Below, piece by piece: positions 18,795 to 27,758 of a DNA stretch of 64,000 nucleotides; the first letter of the stretch is position 1, and every line of letters begins with the position of its first letter. The stretch is from Streptomyces calvus. Lineage in GTDB: Bacteria; Actinomycetota; Actinomycetes; Streptomycetales; Streptomycetaceae. The notes below the pieces were generated by a model. That model had not been told where the DNA came from and made no database searches. It saw only the letters and a program-made list of their open reading frames with translations. The translations under genes and the position numbers were made by a program. Location of the stretch: the NCBI RefSeq assembly GCF_006782915.1, contig NZ_VCNP01000025.1, forward strand, positions 124,001-188,000, in the 5' to 3' direction.

Positions 18795-18872
18795 GACCGA
18801 CGTGTGCCTTCCTGGGAAAAACCGGGGTGTGATGCTGATACAGGGTACGGCGAACGGCGCGCGGGCCCGTCC

Positions 18873-19853
18873 CTAACAGACCTCTTCGAGGTCCCGCCAG
18901 TCCCGGGAGTCCGGGCTGTCGGCGACCCACCCGTCCAGCAGCCCTCGGACCAGTGAGGCGGGCGCGGCGATCCCGCACTCGCGCTCGGGCACCCACAACT
19001 GCCCGTCCGTACGGTGTCCGAGCGGGCCGGGATGCCCCGGCTCGCTGTGGTCGTGCGGGTCGAGGTGCTCGCCCTCGCCCTCGTCGGACGGCATCCGTGA
19101 CTCCGAGCACATCCGGCACAGCAGCCGCACCGAGGACGACCAGTCCTCGGCGGCGAAGCCGGCGTCGGAGGCCAGCTGCTCCAGCGCGTCCCGGTCCGCC
19201 TCGGACGCGGCCTCCAGCAGCACCACCCAGGTCGGCACCGGCGACGGCGCCCACAACTCGATCTCGTCGAACACCGGGTAGGTGTGTCCGGCGGCGGTGC
19301 TCCGCTCGCCGTGCGGCACGCCGTCGTGCAGGACGACCTCGCCCCAGCGGCGGCCGGACGACGGCAGCGGAATGGACAGCACCTCTATCCGGGCCGGGTC
19401 GAGGCGCCGCCCCCACACCACCTCCGCCTCCCCTTCCGGGGACAGCCGTACGGCCGCGCTGCCGAGGTCCATGCCGAGCGGCTCACCGGAGTCGTTGGCC
19501 GGGCCGGGCACCTTCAGGCCGTAGGCCTGCCAGGCCCGCCGGGCCAACGGCCAGTCCTGCAGGGCGGTGGCGGCGATGCCGACGTTCCACCAGTCGGGAG
19601 CCCCGGTGTCGCGGTCGAGCAGCGCGACGGCGCGCAGGCCGGCCGCGCGCGCCTGTTCCCAGTCGTGCCGGAACTTGTGCAGCAGCGCGAGGTTGAACCA
19701 GGACTCCGACAACCAGGGCTCCAGATCGGCGGCACGTGTCAGCAGCGCGCCCGCGTCCTCGTACCGGCCGTCGCCGATGAGCGTGAACGCACGGTCCGTG
19801 GCCTGCCGCCAGGAGGCGGAGGGCCGGTGCCGTCCCTTGCCGAAGATCCTCAC
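18873..19853 (-). CDS. Tetratricopeptide repeat protein
   Basis: A 326-aa cytoplasmic protein from a GTG at 19853, supported by GGCGGGA. Residues ~15-110 form about three TPR helical hairpins (FTLIGDGRYEDAGALLTRAADL, SWFNLALLHKFRHDWEQARA, WWNVGIAATALQDWPLARRAW). The C-terminal 200 residues are a separate, acidic domain with a CRMC pair and histidine-rich HDHSEPGHPG. TPRs suggest a scaffold role. The C-terminal part is not recognised. Its neighbours are peptide deformylase downstream and the HD phosphohydrolase pair upstream, which give no functional hint. Confidence 0.75.
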   Translation of the reverse strand: MRIFGKGRHRPSASWRQATDRAFTLIGDGRYEDAGALLTRAADLEPWLSESWFNLALLHKFRHDWEQARAAGLRAVALLDRDTGAPDWWNVGIAATALQDWPLARRAWQAYGLKVPGPANDSGEPLGMDLGSAAVRLSPEGEAEVVWGRRLDPARIEVLSIPLPSSGRRWGEVVLHDGVPHGERSTAAGHTYPVFDEIELWAPSPVPTWVVLLEAASEADRDALEQLASDAGFAAEDWSSSVRLLCRMCSESRMPSDEGEGEHLDPHDHSEPGHPGPLGHRTDGQLWVPERECGIAAPASLVRGLLDGWVADSPDSRDWRDLEEVC

Positions 19854-20031
19854 GATTCCCGCCTGCCAGTTCCGTCGCTGGGCCGGCTGTACCTGTCCGC
19901 GCCCCCGGACACCCTCTCCTTCGCATCCAACCACGTGCGGCAGCGAGGGCGCTCATTACCCATGGGTTACCCAGGCTCGGGCGGGATCAGACAGTCGCGT
20001 TCGCGGCTCGCGCCCCGCCCGGCCCCCTTGT

Positions 20032-21255
20032 TCACGCGCACCCCGTGTTCCGCGCCAGTACCCGCGCGAGGGCCTCGACGACCTCCGGCGCGTACGTCCC
20101 GGCGGTGCCCAGCCGCAGTTCCTCCAGCGCGGTCAGCGGCCCACCCGGTCCGCCTTCCCGGGACTTCTCCTCGTACGCGTTGACCACCCGGACGATCCGC
20201 GCGGCGAGCGGCTGCTCCTGGAGCGGATCGGCCTGGCGTTCGACGATCCCGGCGACCCGCGGGTCCACGCCGGTCTGGCGCACCACGGCGCCGCCCAGCA
20301 GTGCGATCCGCCGCTGCTCGGCGACCGGCAGGACGGCGGTGGCGCCCGCGGGGACCGGGTCGACGAGGCTGAGCTGTCCGATGTCGTGCATCAGGGCGGC
20401 GTACTCCAGGACGGTCAGTTCGGGCTCGGTCAGTCCGAGGTCACGGCCCACGGCCAGGCTGAGCGCGGCGACCCGGCGGGCGTGCCCGGCCGGTGTGTAT
20501 CCGGCGATCTCGGTGGCCCGGGCGAGGGAGGCGATGGTCTGCCGGTAGGTGGCCCGCACGGCGGCGTACCGGCGGTAGGACAGTTGCGCGAGCAGCAGCG
20601 GTACGGAGAAGACGGGCAGCGCCCACAGCCCCACGACCGCCGTCCCGAGCGCCATCACCGCGCCCGTGGCGATGACCGCGGCCCCGATGCCGGGCACCGC
20701 GCGCAGTTCGTCGCGCAGCAGGGGCGGGAAGGGCCATCCGGTGCGGGAGTGGGCGAGTGCGGCTGCCAGCACGGCGTCGCACAGCGCGGTCAGGGAGAGC
20801 AGGGCGAGCAGGAGCAGCGCGTGGGCGGGGCCGCCCCAGTCGTCGAGGGCGCCCCGGTGGGAGAGGGGCTGGGCGCACACGGCGACGAAGCCGACGGTCA
20901 GCACCCGGCGGGCCGGTGCGTCGAGGGTGGGGCCGTCGCCGCGGCCGGCGTGCGGCACGCTGCCCAGCAGGGACGCGGCGAGCACGACGGTGACGACCTG
21001 GGCGGCGCCGTGGTGGGTGGGGCGGCCCGCGGTCTCGCCGAGCAGCGCGTACGACAGCGCGCCGGCGGTGGCGAGCGGAGCGGCCTCCCTGATGCGGGTG
21101 CCGTTGCGCCGGGTGAGTTCGCCGACGGTGACGAGCACGCCGAAGGCGAGGGCCGTGCCCCGTTCCTCGACACCGTGGTAGAGGGTGGTGCCGAAGGAGC
21201 CTGCGGCCAGTACGGCGGCGCACAGGTGCACGACGGTGTGGAGCCGGGGCCTCAT
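20032..21255 (-). CDS. Membrane HD-domain phosphohydrolase
   Basis: A 407-aa protein with several hydrophobic helices over the first ~220 residues and a C-terminal HD domain: ARATEIAGYTPAGHARRV with the first metal histidine, then the HD pair in EYAALMHDIGQLSL. The HHERxDGxGYP segment of true HD-GYP proteins is missing; the corresponding stretch reads VERQADPLQEQ, so it is a degenerate HD-GYP relative and may not cut cyclic di-GMP. The ATG overlaps the stop of the upstream paralogue (ATGA). The two are probably a functional pair. Confidence 0.8.
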   Translation of the reverse strand: MRPRLHTVVHLCAAVLAAGSFGTTLYHGVEERGTALAFGVLVTVGELTRRNGTRIREAAPLATAGALSYALLGETAGRPTHHGAAQVVTVVLAASLLGSVPHAGRGDGPTLDAPARRVLTVGFVAVCAQPLSHRGALDDWGGPAHALLLLALLSLTALCDAVLAAALAHSRTGWPFPPLLRDELRAVPGIGAAVIATGAVMALGTAVVGLWALPVFSVPLLLAQLSYRRYAAVRATYRQTIASLARATEIAGYTPAGHARRVAALSLAVGRDLGLTEPELTVLEYAALMHDIGQLSLVDPVPAGATAVLPVAEQRRIALLGGAVVRQTGVDPRVAGIVERQADPLQEQPLAARIVRVVNAYEEKSREGGPGGPLTALEELRLGTAGTYAPEVVEALARVLARNTGCA

Positions 21256-22616
21256 CGGCGCGCCCCGGACGGGTCGCCGGCCGGTGCCGCGGGCCCCGGC
21301 ACGGCGCCGGAGCGGGCGTCGTCGGCGGTCACCGCCGGATGCCAGCCGGCCCGGCCGATGGCCCGTACCAGCGCGCCCACCATCCGCGGGTCGAAGTGGG
21401 TGCCCGCGCACCGCCGCAGTTCCTCCAGCGCGACCGGCACGGGCCGTGCCCTGCTGTAGGAGCGGGGGGAGGTCATCGCGTCGAAGGCGTCGGCGACCGC
21501 CACCACGCGCGCGGACTCGGGGATCTGACCGCCCGCCAGCCCGTAGGGGTAGCCGCTGCCGTCCAGCCGCTCGTGGTGGTGGAGGACGGCGGCGCGGGCC
21601 TCGCCGAGGAAGGAGATGCCGCGCACCATCTCGTGCCCGTACTCGGGGTGCAGTTCGATCACCCGGCGCTCCTCCGGGGTGAGGGGCCCGTTCTTGGTGA
21701 GCAGCCGGGTGGGCACGCCGAGCTTGCCGACGTCGTGCAGGATGCCCGCGAACCGCAGCACCTCGACCCGCTCGTCGTCCATGCCGAGTTCCCGCGCGAT
21801 CATCATGGACGCCCGTCCGACCCGCTCGCTGTGGCCGCGCGTGTAGCCGTCCTTGATGTCGACGGCCTGGACGAGCGCGCGGATCGTCGCCTGGTGGGCG
21901 GCCCGTTCGCGGTGGTACTGGGCGAACGCCCACCAGGAGACGCCCATCGGCAGCAGCACGAGCAGCGCCGCCACCGGCCCGTAGGGGCTGCGCCACAGCA
22001 GGGCCATCATGAGTCCGGCCAGACCGTGCACGGTGAGCGGGACCAGCGACCGCAGGAACAGCCGCCACCAGGCGTCCGGTGCGGCCGAGCGCCTGCCGCG
22101 CGGGGGCGCGCCGGACGTCAGCGCGAGGATGCCGCCGTCCAGCAGGGTGAGCACCAGGCAGAACGCGGGCACCGCGGCCCCGGCCGCCAGGAGCGCGCCC
22201 GGGACGTCGCAGTCCGCGACCGCCTCACGGCCCCCGGCCGCCAGATGGACCCGGCTCGCCACCCACACGGCGAGCACCAGGCGCCCGGCCCGCCAGAGCC
22301 GGCGCACCGACCGGGGCCGCCGCTCGACGGGCAGCAGCAGCGCACCGGGCAGCGCGACGAGCGCGGCGGCGGACGGCGGCAGCAGGAACGCGGCGGCGAG
22401 CAGCACGGGGTGGAAGGTTCCGCCGGCGTGCGGGACGGCGACGAGACGCGACCGGGCGAGGTGCTCGCAGGCGGCGTACAGCGCGGCCAGCAGGGCCACG
22501 GCCCACCAGGAGGTCGGCGCGCCCGGCAGGACGCCCGGCGGCGGGAGCAGACAGACGAGGCCCGAGAGGGTGACACAGGCGACGTGGACGCGGGCCCGTG
22601 CCGGTAACGCTTCCAT
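21252..22616 (-). CDS. Membrane HD-GYP domain protein, putative cyclic di-GMP phosphodiesterase
   Basis: A 454-aa protein. Residues ~1-235 contain about six hydrophobic helices forming an integral membrane sensor region. The HD-GYP domain follows, with GHSERV (261-266), the HD pair H294-D295 in FAGILHDVGKLG, and HHERLDGSGYPYGL holding GYP at 355-357. The domain should hydrolyse cyclic di-GMP, a key developmental signal in Streptomyces. The start codon MEALP at 22616 is an ATG. It is the first gene of the two-gene membrane HD operon, just downstream of rsrA in the same direction with a 144-bp gap. Confidence 0.86.
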   Translation of the reverse strand: MEALPARARVHVACVTLSGLVCLLPPPGVLPGAPTSWWAVALLAALYAACEHLARSRLVAVPHAGGTFHPVLLAAAFLLPPSAAALVALPGALLLPVERRPRSVRRLWRAGRLVLAVWVASRVHLAAGGREAVADCDVPGALLAAGAAVPAFCLVLTLLDGGILALTSGAPPRGRRSAAPDAWWRLFLRSLVPLTVHGLAGLMMALLWRSPYGPVAALLVLLPMGVSWWAFAQYHRERAAHQATIRALVQAVDIKDGYTRGHSERVGRASMMIARELGMDDERVEVLRFAGILHDVGKLGVPTRLLTKNGPLTPEERRVIELHPEYGHEMVRGISFLGEARAAVLHHHERLDGSGYPYGLAGGQIPESARVVAVADAFDAMTSPRSYSRARPVPVALEELRRCAGTHFDPRMVGALVRAIGRAGWHPAVTADDARSGAVPGPAAPAGDPSGARR

Positions 22617-22760
22617 GAGCCCCTCCCCGACCGTGCCTGTCGCTCGACCTGCCGGCTGCCAGGCTTCGGAGCCTAGGACGGCGGGGGGTGCCTCTACGGG
22701 TCGATGAGCCGCGGATTAGCACGGACGAGTGACACGGGGGCCGGGGGTGACGGCGGGGTG

Positions 22761-23072
22761 TCAGGACTCCTGCGGTGTGGCCGGTGAGGCCGTGACGTCC
22801 TGGTCGGGGACGGCCTGGCCGGAGCGGATCAGCTCGATCCGCCCCATGACCTTGGAGCGCAGGTCGCCGGGCACGTCGTCGTGTCCGCAGCAGCGCTTGA
22901 CCAGCTTCTTCACTGCCTGCTCCAGCCCGTACTTCTCCAGGCAGGGCGAGCATTCCTCGAAGTGGTGCTCGAACTTCACACAGTCGGAATCCGGCATCTC
23001 ACGGTCGAGGAACTCGTAGAGATGATCGAGGATTTCGCTGCAATCCGTCTCGTGCGGCTCTCCGCAGCTCAT
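22761..23072 (-). CDS. rsrA: Zinc-binding redox-sensing anti-sigma factor RsrA
   Basis: A 103-aa ZAS-family anti-sigma factor that holds SigR until disulfide stress. The redox/zinc residues C11, H37, C41 and C44 (H-x3-C-x2-C) are exactly where S. coelicolor RsrA has them; C3, C31, C61 and C62 are also present. Oxidation forms a disulfide, releases zinc and frees SigR. The ATG overlaps the sigR stop by four bases. Full length; identification is secure. Confidence 0.96.
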
Positions 23073-23755
23073 GACCCCGAGCCTTTCGCTTCGTTCGACT
23101 CTCCGGCGCCGGCCGGGACCAGTCCGCGCTCACGCGCGTAGTCCTCGAGCATGCCGCGCAGCTGACGGCGGCCCCGGTGCAGCCGGGACATCACCGTACC
23201 GATGGGTGTGCCCATGATGTCGGCGATCTCCTTGTAGGCAAACCCCTCGACATCGGCGAGGTAGACCGCGATGCGGAATTCCTCGGGGATCGCCTGGAGT
23301 GCTTCCTTGACGTCCGAGTCGGGCAGGTGGTCCAGCGCCTGCGACTCCGCGGAGCGCAGACCGGTCGACATGTGCGACTCGGCGCGCGCCAGCTGCCAGT
23401 CCTCGATCTCCTCGGCCGCGCTGCGCTGGGGTTCGCGCTGCTTCTTGCGGTACGAGTTGATGAAGGTGTTGGTGAGGATCCGGTAGAGCCACGCCTTCAG
23501 GTTGGTGCCTTCACGGAACTGGTGGAAGGACGCGTACGCCTTGGCGTACGTCTCCTGCACCAGGTCCTCGGCGTCGGCCGGGTTGCGCGTCATGCGCAGC
23601 GCGGCCGAGTACATCTGGTCGAGGAACTCCAGCGCGTCCCGTTCGAAGCGCGCGCTGCGCTCCGCGGTCGACTCCGCGCCCGTGTCGCCCCGGCCCTCGG
23701 GCTGCTCCGCCTGGCCGTGTTCGGTCCCTGCGTCGGTACCGGGAACCGGACCCAC
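23069..23755 (-). CDS. sigR: ECF sigma factor SigR (thiol-oxidative stress)
   Basis: From the GTG at 23755 the protein is 228 aa. Sigma region 2 ([33 protein letters not shown] with the conserved [14 protein letters not shown] core) and region 4 ([41 protein letters not shown] in blocks) are intact. An in-frame ATG at 23920 with GGAGAGGAAG upstream adds exactly 55 residues and corresponds to the unstable, inducible long form SigR-prime known in S. coelicolor. An exact SigR-type promoter lies upstream. rsrA follows with a four-base overlap. The long form could equally be taken as the annotated start (23069-23920). Confidence 0.95.
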
Positions 23756-23978
23756 CTCCTCGAGTGTTGTCGTGAGACCGAAGCCGGTCTCACCCGAATC
23801 GGAGGATAGACGACGATCCGGTCCGCCCGCCGCCCGAACAGGGGCGGTCTTGGCCGCGTGCAGCACCGTCCAGTCCAGGTCGGCGCGGCTGCTGCGGGTC
23901 GGGCAGAAGGTCGAACCCATGCGGCGGACTTCCTCTCCTACGACGGTGGTGCCGTTGACCGGCCCATACGACCCCCAC

Positions 23979-24004
23979 AACAGCGGGGGCCGCCCCGTCA
24001 TTCC
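23979..24004 (-). promoter_or_regulatory. SigR-dependent promoter of sigR (p2-like)
   Basis: Read leftwards, GGAAT (24004-24000) is followed by exactly 18 nt and GTT (23981-23979), the full SigR consensus GGAAT-N18-GTT. It lies about 60 bp upstream of the long SigR start, so SigR drives its own long form. Confidence 0.9.
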
Positions 24005-24011
24005 CCGCGTC

Positions 24012-24719
24012 TCACACGAGTGAGCCGGCCCACCGCACGACCGCGTCCGTGACGACCCTCACGGCCTCCTCCTGCGTGATGCCGGCCCGTTTCGGGACGG
24101 CGAGGCCGTGGTCGGCGGACGGCACCTCGACCAGTTCGTACGCCCAGCCGTCGCCCTTCACCGCCCTCGCACCGGAGCGCTGCACGCGGCCCCCGCTGTA
24201 CTCGGGGAACTCGGCCGGCCTGCCGAACGGGTCGTTGCCGCCCTGGACGACGAGCGTGGGCACGCCGGCACCGAGCAGTTCCGCGGCGCGGGACTTCTCC
24301 GGCTTTCCCGGCGGGTGCAGCGGGAAGCTCAGGGCGAGCACCGCGCGGGCGCCGAGTTCCGTCGCGGTGCGGCAGGCGACGCGGGCTCCGGCGCTGCGTC
24401 CGCCCGCGACCACCGGCAGGCCCGGTGCGGCCAGCGCGGGCCAGAGGCCGCGCCAGCCGGTGTCGAGGGTCTTCGGGGCGGGGGCGACCTTCTTGCCGGC
24501 CACCCGCCAGGGCTGTTCGACGAGGGCGACGGTCACGCCGTGCTCGGGCAGCCGGGCGGCGAGCGCCGCCAGGTCCCGGGCCTCGATGCCGCCTCCGGCG
24601 CCGTGGCTCACGGCGAGGACGAGGCGGGGGCGGCCGTGGGCGGGGTGCCAGGTGATGCGGGCGGGACCGGCGTCCGTCCCGACGGTCTCGGTCGTGGCAG
24701 AGGTCACATCGTGGGTCAC
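24012..24719 (-). CDS. Alpha/beta hydrolase (dienelactone hydrolase-like/Tex30 group)
   Basis: A 235-aa alpha/beta hydrolase. SHGAGGG near residue 38 is the oxyanion region, GGRSAGARV around 106-114 is the nucleophile elbow with the serine, QGGNDPFG carries the acidic residue and SADHGLAVP holds the histidine, so a complete Ser-Asp-His triad is visible. Substrate unknown. It starts one base after the stop of the SRAP gene and ends just before the sigR promoter, so it forms an operon with the SRAP gene. The same order is found near sigH of M. tuberculosis. Confidence 0.85.
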
Positions 24720-24720
24720 G

Positions 24721-25536
24721 TCAGAAGAGTGTGCCCTCTTCCGGTCCGGCCAGCTCCTTGAGCAGCTCGGGTCCGTTGTTGCGGACGTTGCTGACCGCCG
24801 TGGTGACCGGGTAGGCGCGCATCAGGCCGGGGGGCGGCGGGGCGAGCAGATCGCGCAGCTCGTCGACGTCCGTGCGGGCGGGGTCCAGCCAGGCGTCCCA
24901 GCGGTCCGGGGTGAGCATCAGCGGCATCCGCGGGTGGATCTCGGCGAGGGCGTGCGGGCCGTCCGCCGGGGCCACCGCGAGCGGGCCGGTCTCCGCCTCG
25001 GTGGTGATCACCGAGCAGGTCACCCACCAGGCGCCGGGATGGTCGTCCGGCAGCGTCCGGTCCCGCCAGAACTCGTACAGCCCGGCCATCGCGAACACCG
25101 AGCCGTCGGCCGGCGTCACGAAGTACGGCTGCTTGCGGGGCCGCTTCTTCTTGCCCTCGACCTCCAGCTCGCGCTCCTGCCTGCCGGTGACCCACTCGTA
25201 GTAGCCGTCGGCGGGCAGGATGCAGCGCCGGGAGGAGAAGGCGCGGCGGTAGGACGGCTTCTCGTGGACGGTCTCCGCGCGGGCGTTGATCATCCGGGCG
25301 GCGCCCTCGGGCGTCTTCGACCAGGAGGGCACCAGTCCCCACTTCAGCTTCCGCAGCTGCCGAACCGGGCGCGGGTCCGCCGCGTCCTTGAGGGGACGGT
25401 CGAGGACGGCGTAGACCTCCTTGGTCGGCGCCACGTTGTAGTCGGGCTCCAGGGTCTCCTCCGGCTCCCACTTCTCGACCTCGAAGACTCCTGCGAGATC
25501 CTCGGGCCTGCGACTCGCTGCATACCGTCCGCACAT
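24721..25536 (-). CDS. SRAP/HMCES-family abasic-site shielding protein (YedK-like)
   Basis: A 271-aa SRAP protein. The mature N-terminus is C2 in MCGRY, the cysteine that forms a thiazolidine crosslink with abasic sites in single-stranded DNA. NARAET, CILPADGYYEW and HPRMPLML supply the other active-site residues (asparagine, glutamate, histidine). The start at 25536 is fixed because C2 must follow the methionine. It is divergent from the M50-like gene with a 51-bp gap and co-directional with the hydrolase and sigR. It corresponds in position to Rv3226c of M. tuberculosis. Role: protection of abasic sites during replication. Confidence 0.94.
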   Translation of the reverse strand: MCGRYAASRRPEDLAGVFEVEKWEPEETLEPDYNVAPTKEVYAVLDRPLKDAADPRPVRQLRKLKWGLVPSWSKTPEGAARMINARAETVHEKPSYRRAFSSRRCILPADGYYEWVTGRQERELEVEGKKKRPRKQPYFVTPADGSVFAMAGLYEFWRDRTLPDDHPGAWWVTCSVITTEAETGPLAVAPADGPHALAEIHPRMPLMLTPDRWDAWLDPARTDVDELRDLLAPPPPGLMRAYPVTTAVSNVRNNGPELLKELAGPEEGTLF

Positions 25537-25587
25537 ACGTGCAACACTGCCAGACTCCGCCCGCGCAGAGGGAGCGATCCGAAACAC

Positions 25588-26319
25588 ATGGAACCCATGG
25601 TCAGCACCGCGTCCGCCTCGCTCGCCTCCCTCTGGGACGAGGTCTTCGGCACCCAGCCGGAGCCGGACACGTGGGTGGTCGTCGCCACGCTGGCGGCGGC
25701 GCTCGCCGTCGTCGTGCCGCAGGGGCTGTGGCGGCTGTCCCGCAACGCCGTCACCATCGCGCACGAGGGCGGACACGGCCTGGTGGCGCTGCTCACCGGC
25801 CGCACGCTGACGGGGATACGGCTGCACTCGGACACCAGCGGCCTGACCGTCAGCCGCGGCAAGCCGCACGGCATCGGCATGATCCTCACCGCCGCGGCCG
25901 GCTACACCGCTCCCCCGCTGCTGGGCCTGGGCGGCGCCGCACTGCTCGGCGCCGGGCGCATCACGCTGCTGCTGTGGCTGGCCACGGCGCTGCTCGTGGC
26001 GATGCTGGTGATGATCCGCAATGCGTACGGGGTGCTGTCGGTGCTGGTCACGGGCGGCACGTTCGTGGTCGTGTCCTGGCTGGCCGGGCCGCAGGTGCAG
26101 GCGGCGTTCGCCTATGCGGTGGTGTGGTTCCTGCTGCTCGGCGGGGTGCGTCCGGCGTTCGAGCTGCAGGCGAAGCGGGCCCGTGGCGGCGCGGGCGACT
26201 CGGACGCGGACCAGCTGTCCCGGCTGACGCATGTTCCTGCAGCGCTGTGGCTGTTCCTGTTCCACGCGGTGTCGCTGTGCGCGGTGCTGGGCGGCGGGCG
26301 GTGGCTGCTGGGGCTGTGA
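25588..26319 (+). CDS. M50B-type membrane metallopeptidase-like protein
   Basis: A 243-aa membrane protein with about six hydrophobic helices. The zinc motif HEGGH (in TIAHEGGHGLVALLTG, residues ~57-72) lies at the end of the second helix, as in site-2-type peptidases, followed by the family's LHSDTSGLTVSRG strand. It belongs to the Peptidase_M50B group, often found as a single actinobacterial gene of unknown substrate. The ATG at 25588 follows GAGGGAGCG; an ATG nine bases later is possible. It is divergent from the SRAP gene and precedes aroA. Confidence 0.85.
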   Translation: MEPMVSTASASLASLWDEVFGTQPEPDTWVVVATLAAALAVVVPQGLWRLSRNAVTIAHEGGHGLVALLTGRTLTGIRLHSDTSGLTVSRGKPHGIGMILTAAAGYTAPPLLGLGGAALLGAGRITLLLWLATALLVAMLVMIRNAYGVLSVLVTGGTFVVVSWLAGPQVQAAFAYAVVWFLLLGGVRPAFELQAKRARGGAGDSDADQLSRLTHVPAALWLFLFHAVSLCAVLGGGRWLLGL

Positions 26320-26432
26320 CGGTGGGCGCCGTCGGTCCGCGCGCGGCGAACGGTCGCGCGCCACGGGACGCCATCCCGTTTCGCCGCTTTTGATCGGGAT
26401 CTCCGTTCGCCCCCAGCCACTAAAGTGGGGCC

Positions 26433-27749
26433 ATGACCGTTCATCCCGCAGCCACCGCCCTCTGGCCCGCCCCGCACGCGAGCGGAGCCGTCGACGCGAC
26501 GGTCCACGTGCCCGGGTCCAAGTCGGTCACCAACCGTGCCCTGGTGCTCGCCGCGCTGGCCTCCGAGCCGGGCTGGCTGCGCCGCCCGCTGCGCTCGCGC
26601 GACACCCTGCTGATGGCGGGCGCGCTGCGCGCCATGGGCGTCGAGATCGAGGAGGGCGTGGGCCCGGACGGCACCGGGGAGGCCTGGCGGGTGGTCCCGT
26701 CCGGTCTGCGCGGCCCGGCCACCGTCGACGTCGGCAACGCCGGCACGGTGATGCGTTTCCTCCCTCCGGTCGCCACGCTGGCCGACGGCCCCGTCCGCTT
26801 CGACGGCGACCCGCGCTCCTACGAGCGCCCGCTGAACGGCGTCATCGACGCGCTGCGCCGGCTGGGCGCCCGGATCGACGACGAGGAGCGCGGCGCGCTG
26901 CCGATGACGGTGCACGGCGGCGGCGCCCTGGACGGCGGCACGGTGGAGGTCGACGCCTCCTCGTCCTCCCAGTTCGTCAGCGCCCTGCTGCTGTCCGCGC
27001 CGCGCTTCAACCAGGGCGTGGAGGTCCGGCACACCGGCGCGACCCTGCCCTCCGTGCCGCACATCCGCATGACGGTCGACATGCTCCGCGCGGTCGGCGC
27101 CCAGGTCGACACCCCGGAGTCGGGCGGCGAGCCCAACGTCTGGCGGGTCACCCCGGGCGCCCTGCTCGGCCGGGACCTGACCGTCGAGCCGGACCTGTCC
27201 AACGCCCAGCCGTTCCTGGCGGCGGCGCTGGTGACCGGCGGCAGGGTCGTCGTCCCGGACTGGCCGTCCCGCACCACCCAGCCCGGTGACCGGCTGCGGG
27301 AGATCTTCACCGAGATGGGCGGCTCCTGCGAACTGACCGAGTACGGGCTGGTGTTCACCGGCTCCGGGTCGATCCACGGCATCGACGTGGACCTCGGCGA
27401 GGTCGGCGAGCTGACGCCGGGCATCGCGGCCGTCGCGGCGCTCGCGGACTCCCCGTCCACCCTGCGCGGCGTGGCCCACCTGCGCCTGCACGAGACGGAC
27501 CGGCTGGCCGCGCTCACCAAGGAGATCAACGAACTCGGCGGCGACGTCACCGAGACCGCCGACGGCCTGCACATCCGCCCGCGCCGACTGCACGGCGGGG
27601 TGTTCCACACCTACGAGGACCACCGCATGGCCACCGCCGGCGCGATCATCGGCCTCGCGGTGCAGGGAGTGCAGATCGAGAACGTGGCGACGACGGCCAA
27701 GACCCTGCCGGACTTCCCCGAACTGTGGACCGGGATGCTCGGGGCGTAG
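26433..27749 (+). CDS. aroA: 3-phosphoshikimate 1-carboxyvinyltransferase (EPSP synthase)
   Basis: A 438-aa enzyme of the shikimate pathway joining shikimate-3-phosphate and phosphoenolpyruvate. Family motifs: [16 protein letters not shown] near the N-terminus, the [14 protein letters not shown]-binding loop around 103-113, [15 protein letters not shown], and [19 protein letters not shown] near the C-terminus. The ATG at 26433 is well placed. rsgA starts 9 bp downstream, so the two form an operon. The MRFLP form of the loop is the usual actinobacterial variant. Confidence 0.96.
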   Translation: MTVHPAATALWPAPHASGAVDATVHVPGSKSVTNRALVLAALASEPGWLRRPLRSRDTLLMAGALRAMGVEIEEGVGPDGTGEAWRVVPSGLRGPATVDVGNAGTVMRFLPPVATLADGPVRFDGDPRSYERPLNGVIDALRRLGARIDDEERGALPMTVHGGGALDGGTVEVDASSSSQFVSALLLSAPRFNQGVEVRHTGATLPSVPHIRMTVDMLRAVGAQVDTPESGGEPNVWRVTPGALLGRDLTVEPDLSNAQPFLAAALVTGGRVVVPDWPSRTTQPGDRLREIFTEMGGSCELTEYGLVFTGSGSIHGIDVDLGEVGELTPGIAAVAALADSPSTLRGVAHLRLHETDRLAALTKEINELGGDVTETADGLHIRPRRLHGGVFHTYEDHRMATAGAIIGLAVQGVQIENVATTAKTLPDFPELWTGMLGA

Positions 27750-27758
27750 GGGTTCACC

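Noticed and set aside
19954..19976. Palindromic TTACCCATGGGTTACC as an operator
   Set aside because: The dyad is only about 10 bp and imperfect, with no link to a known regulator; it could be chance.
22625..22760. Second SigR-type promoter before the HD-GYP operon
   Set aside because: No GGAAT-N18-GTT could be found in the gap between rsrA and the HD-GYP gene.
24012..24719. A gene on the plus strand covering 24049-25588
   Set aside because: The plus-strand frame joins into the M50-like gene but before 25588 it is antisense to the hydrolase and SRAP genes and shows no domain.
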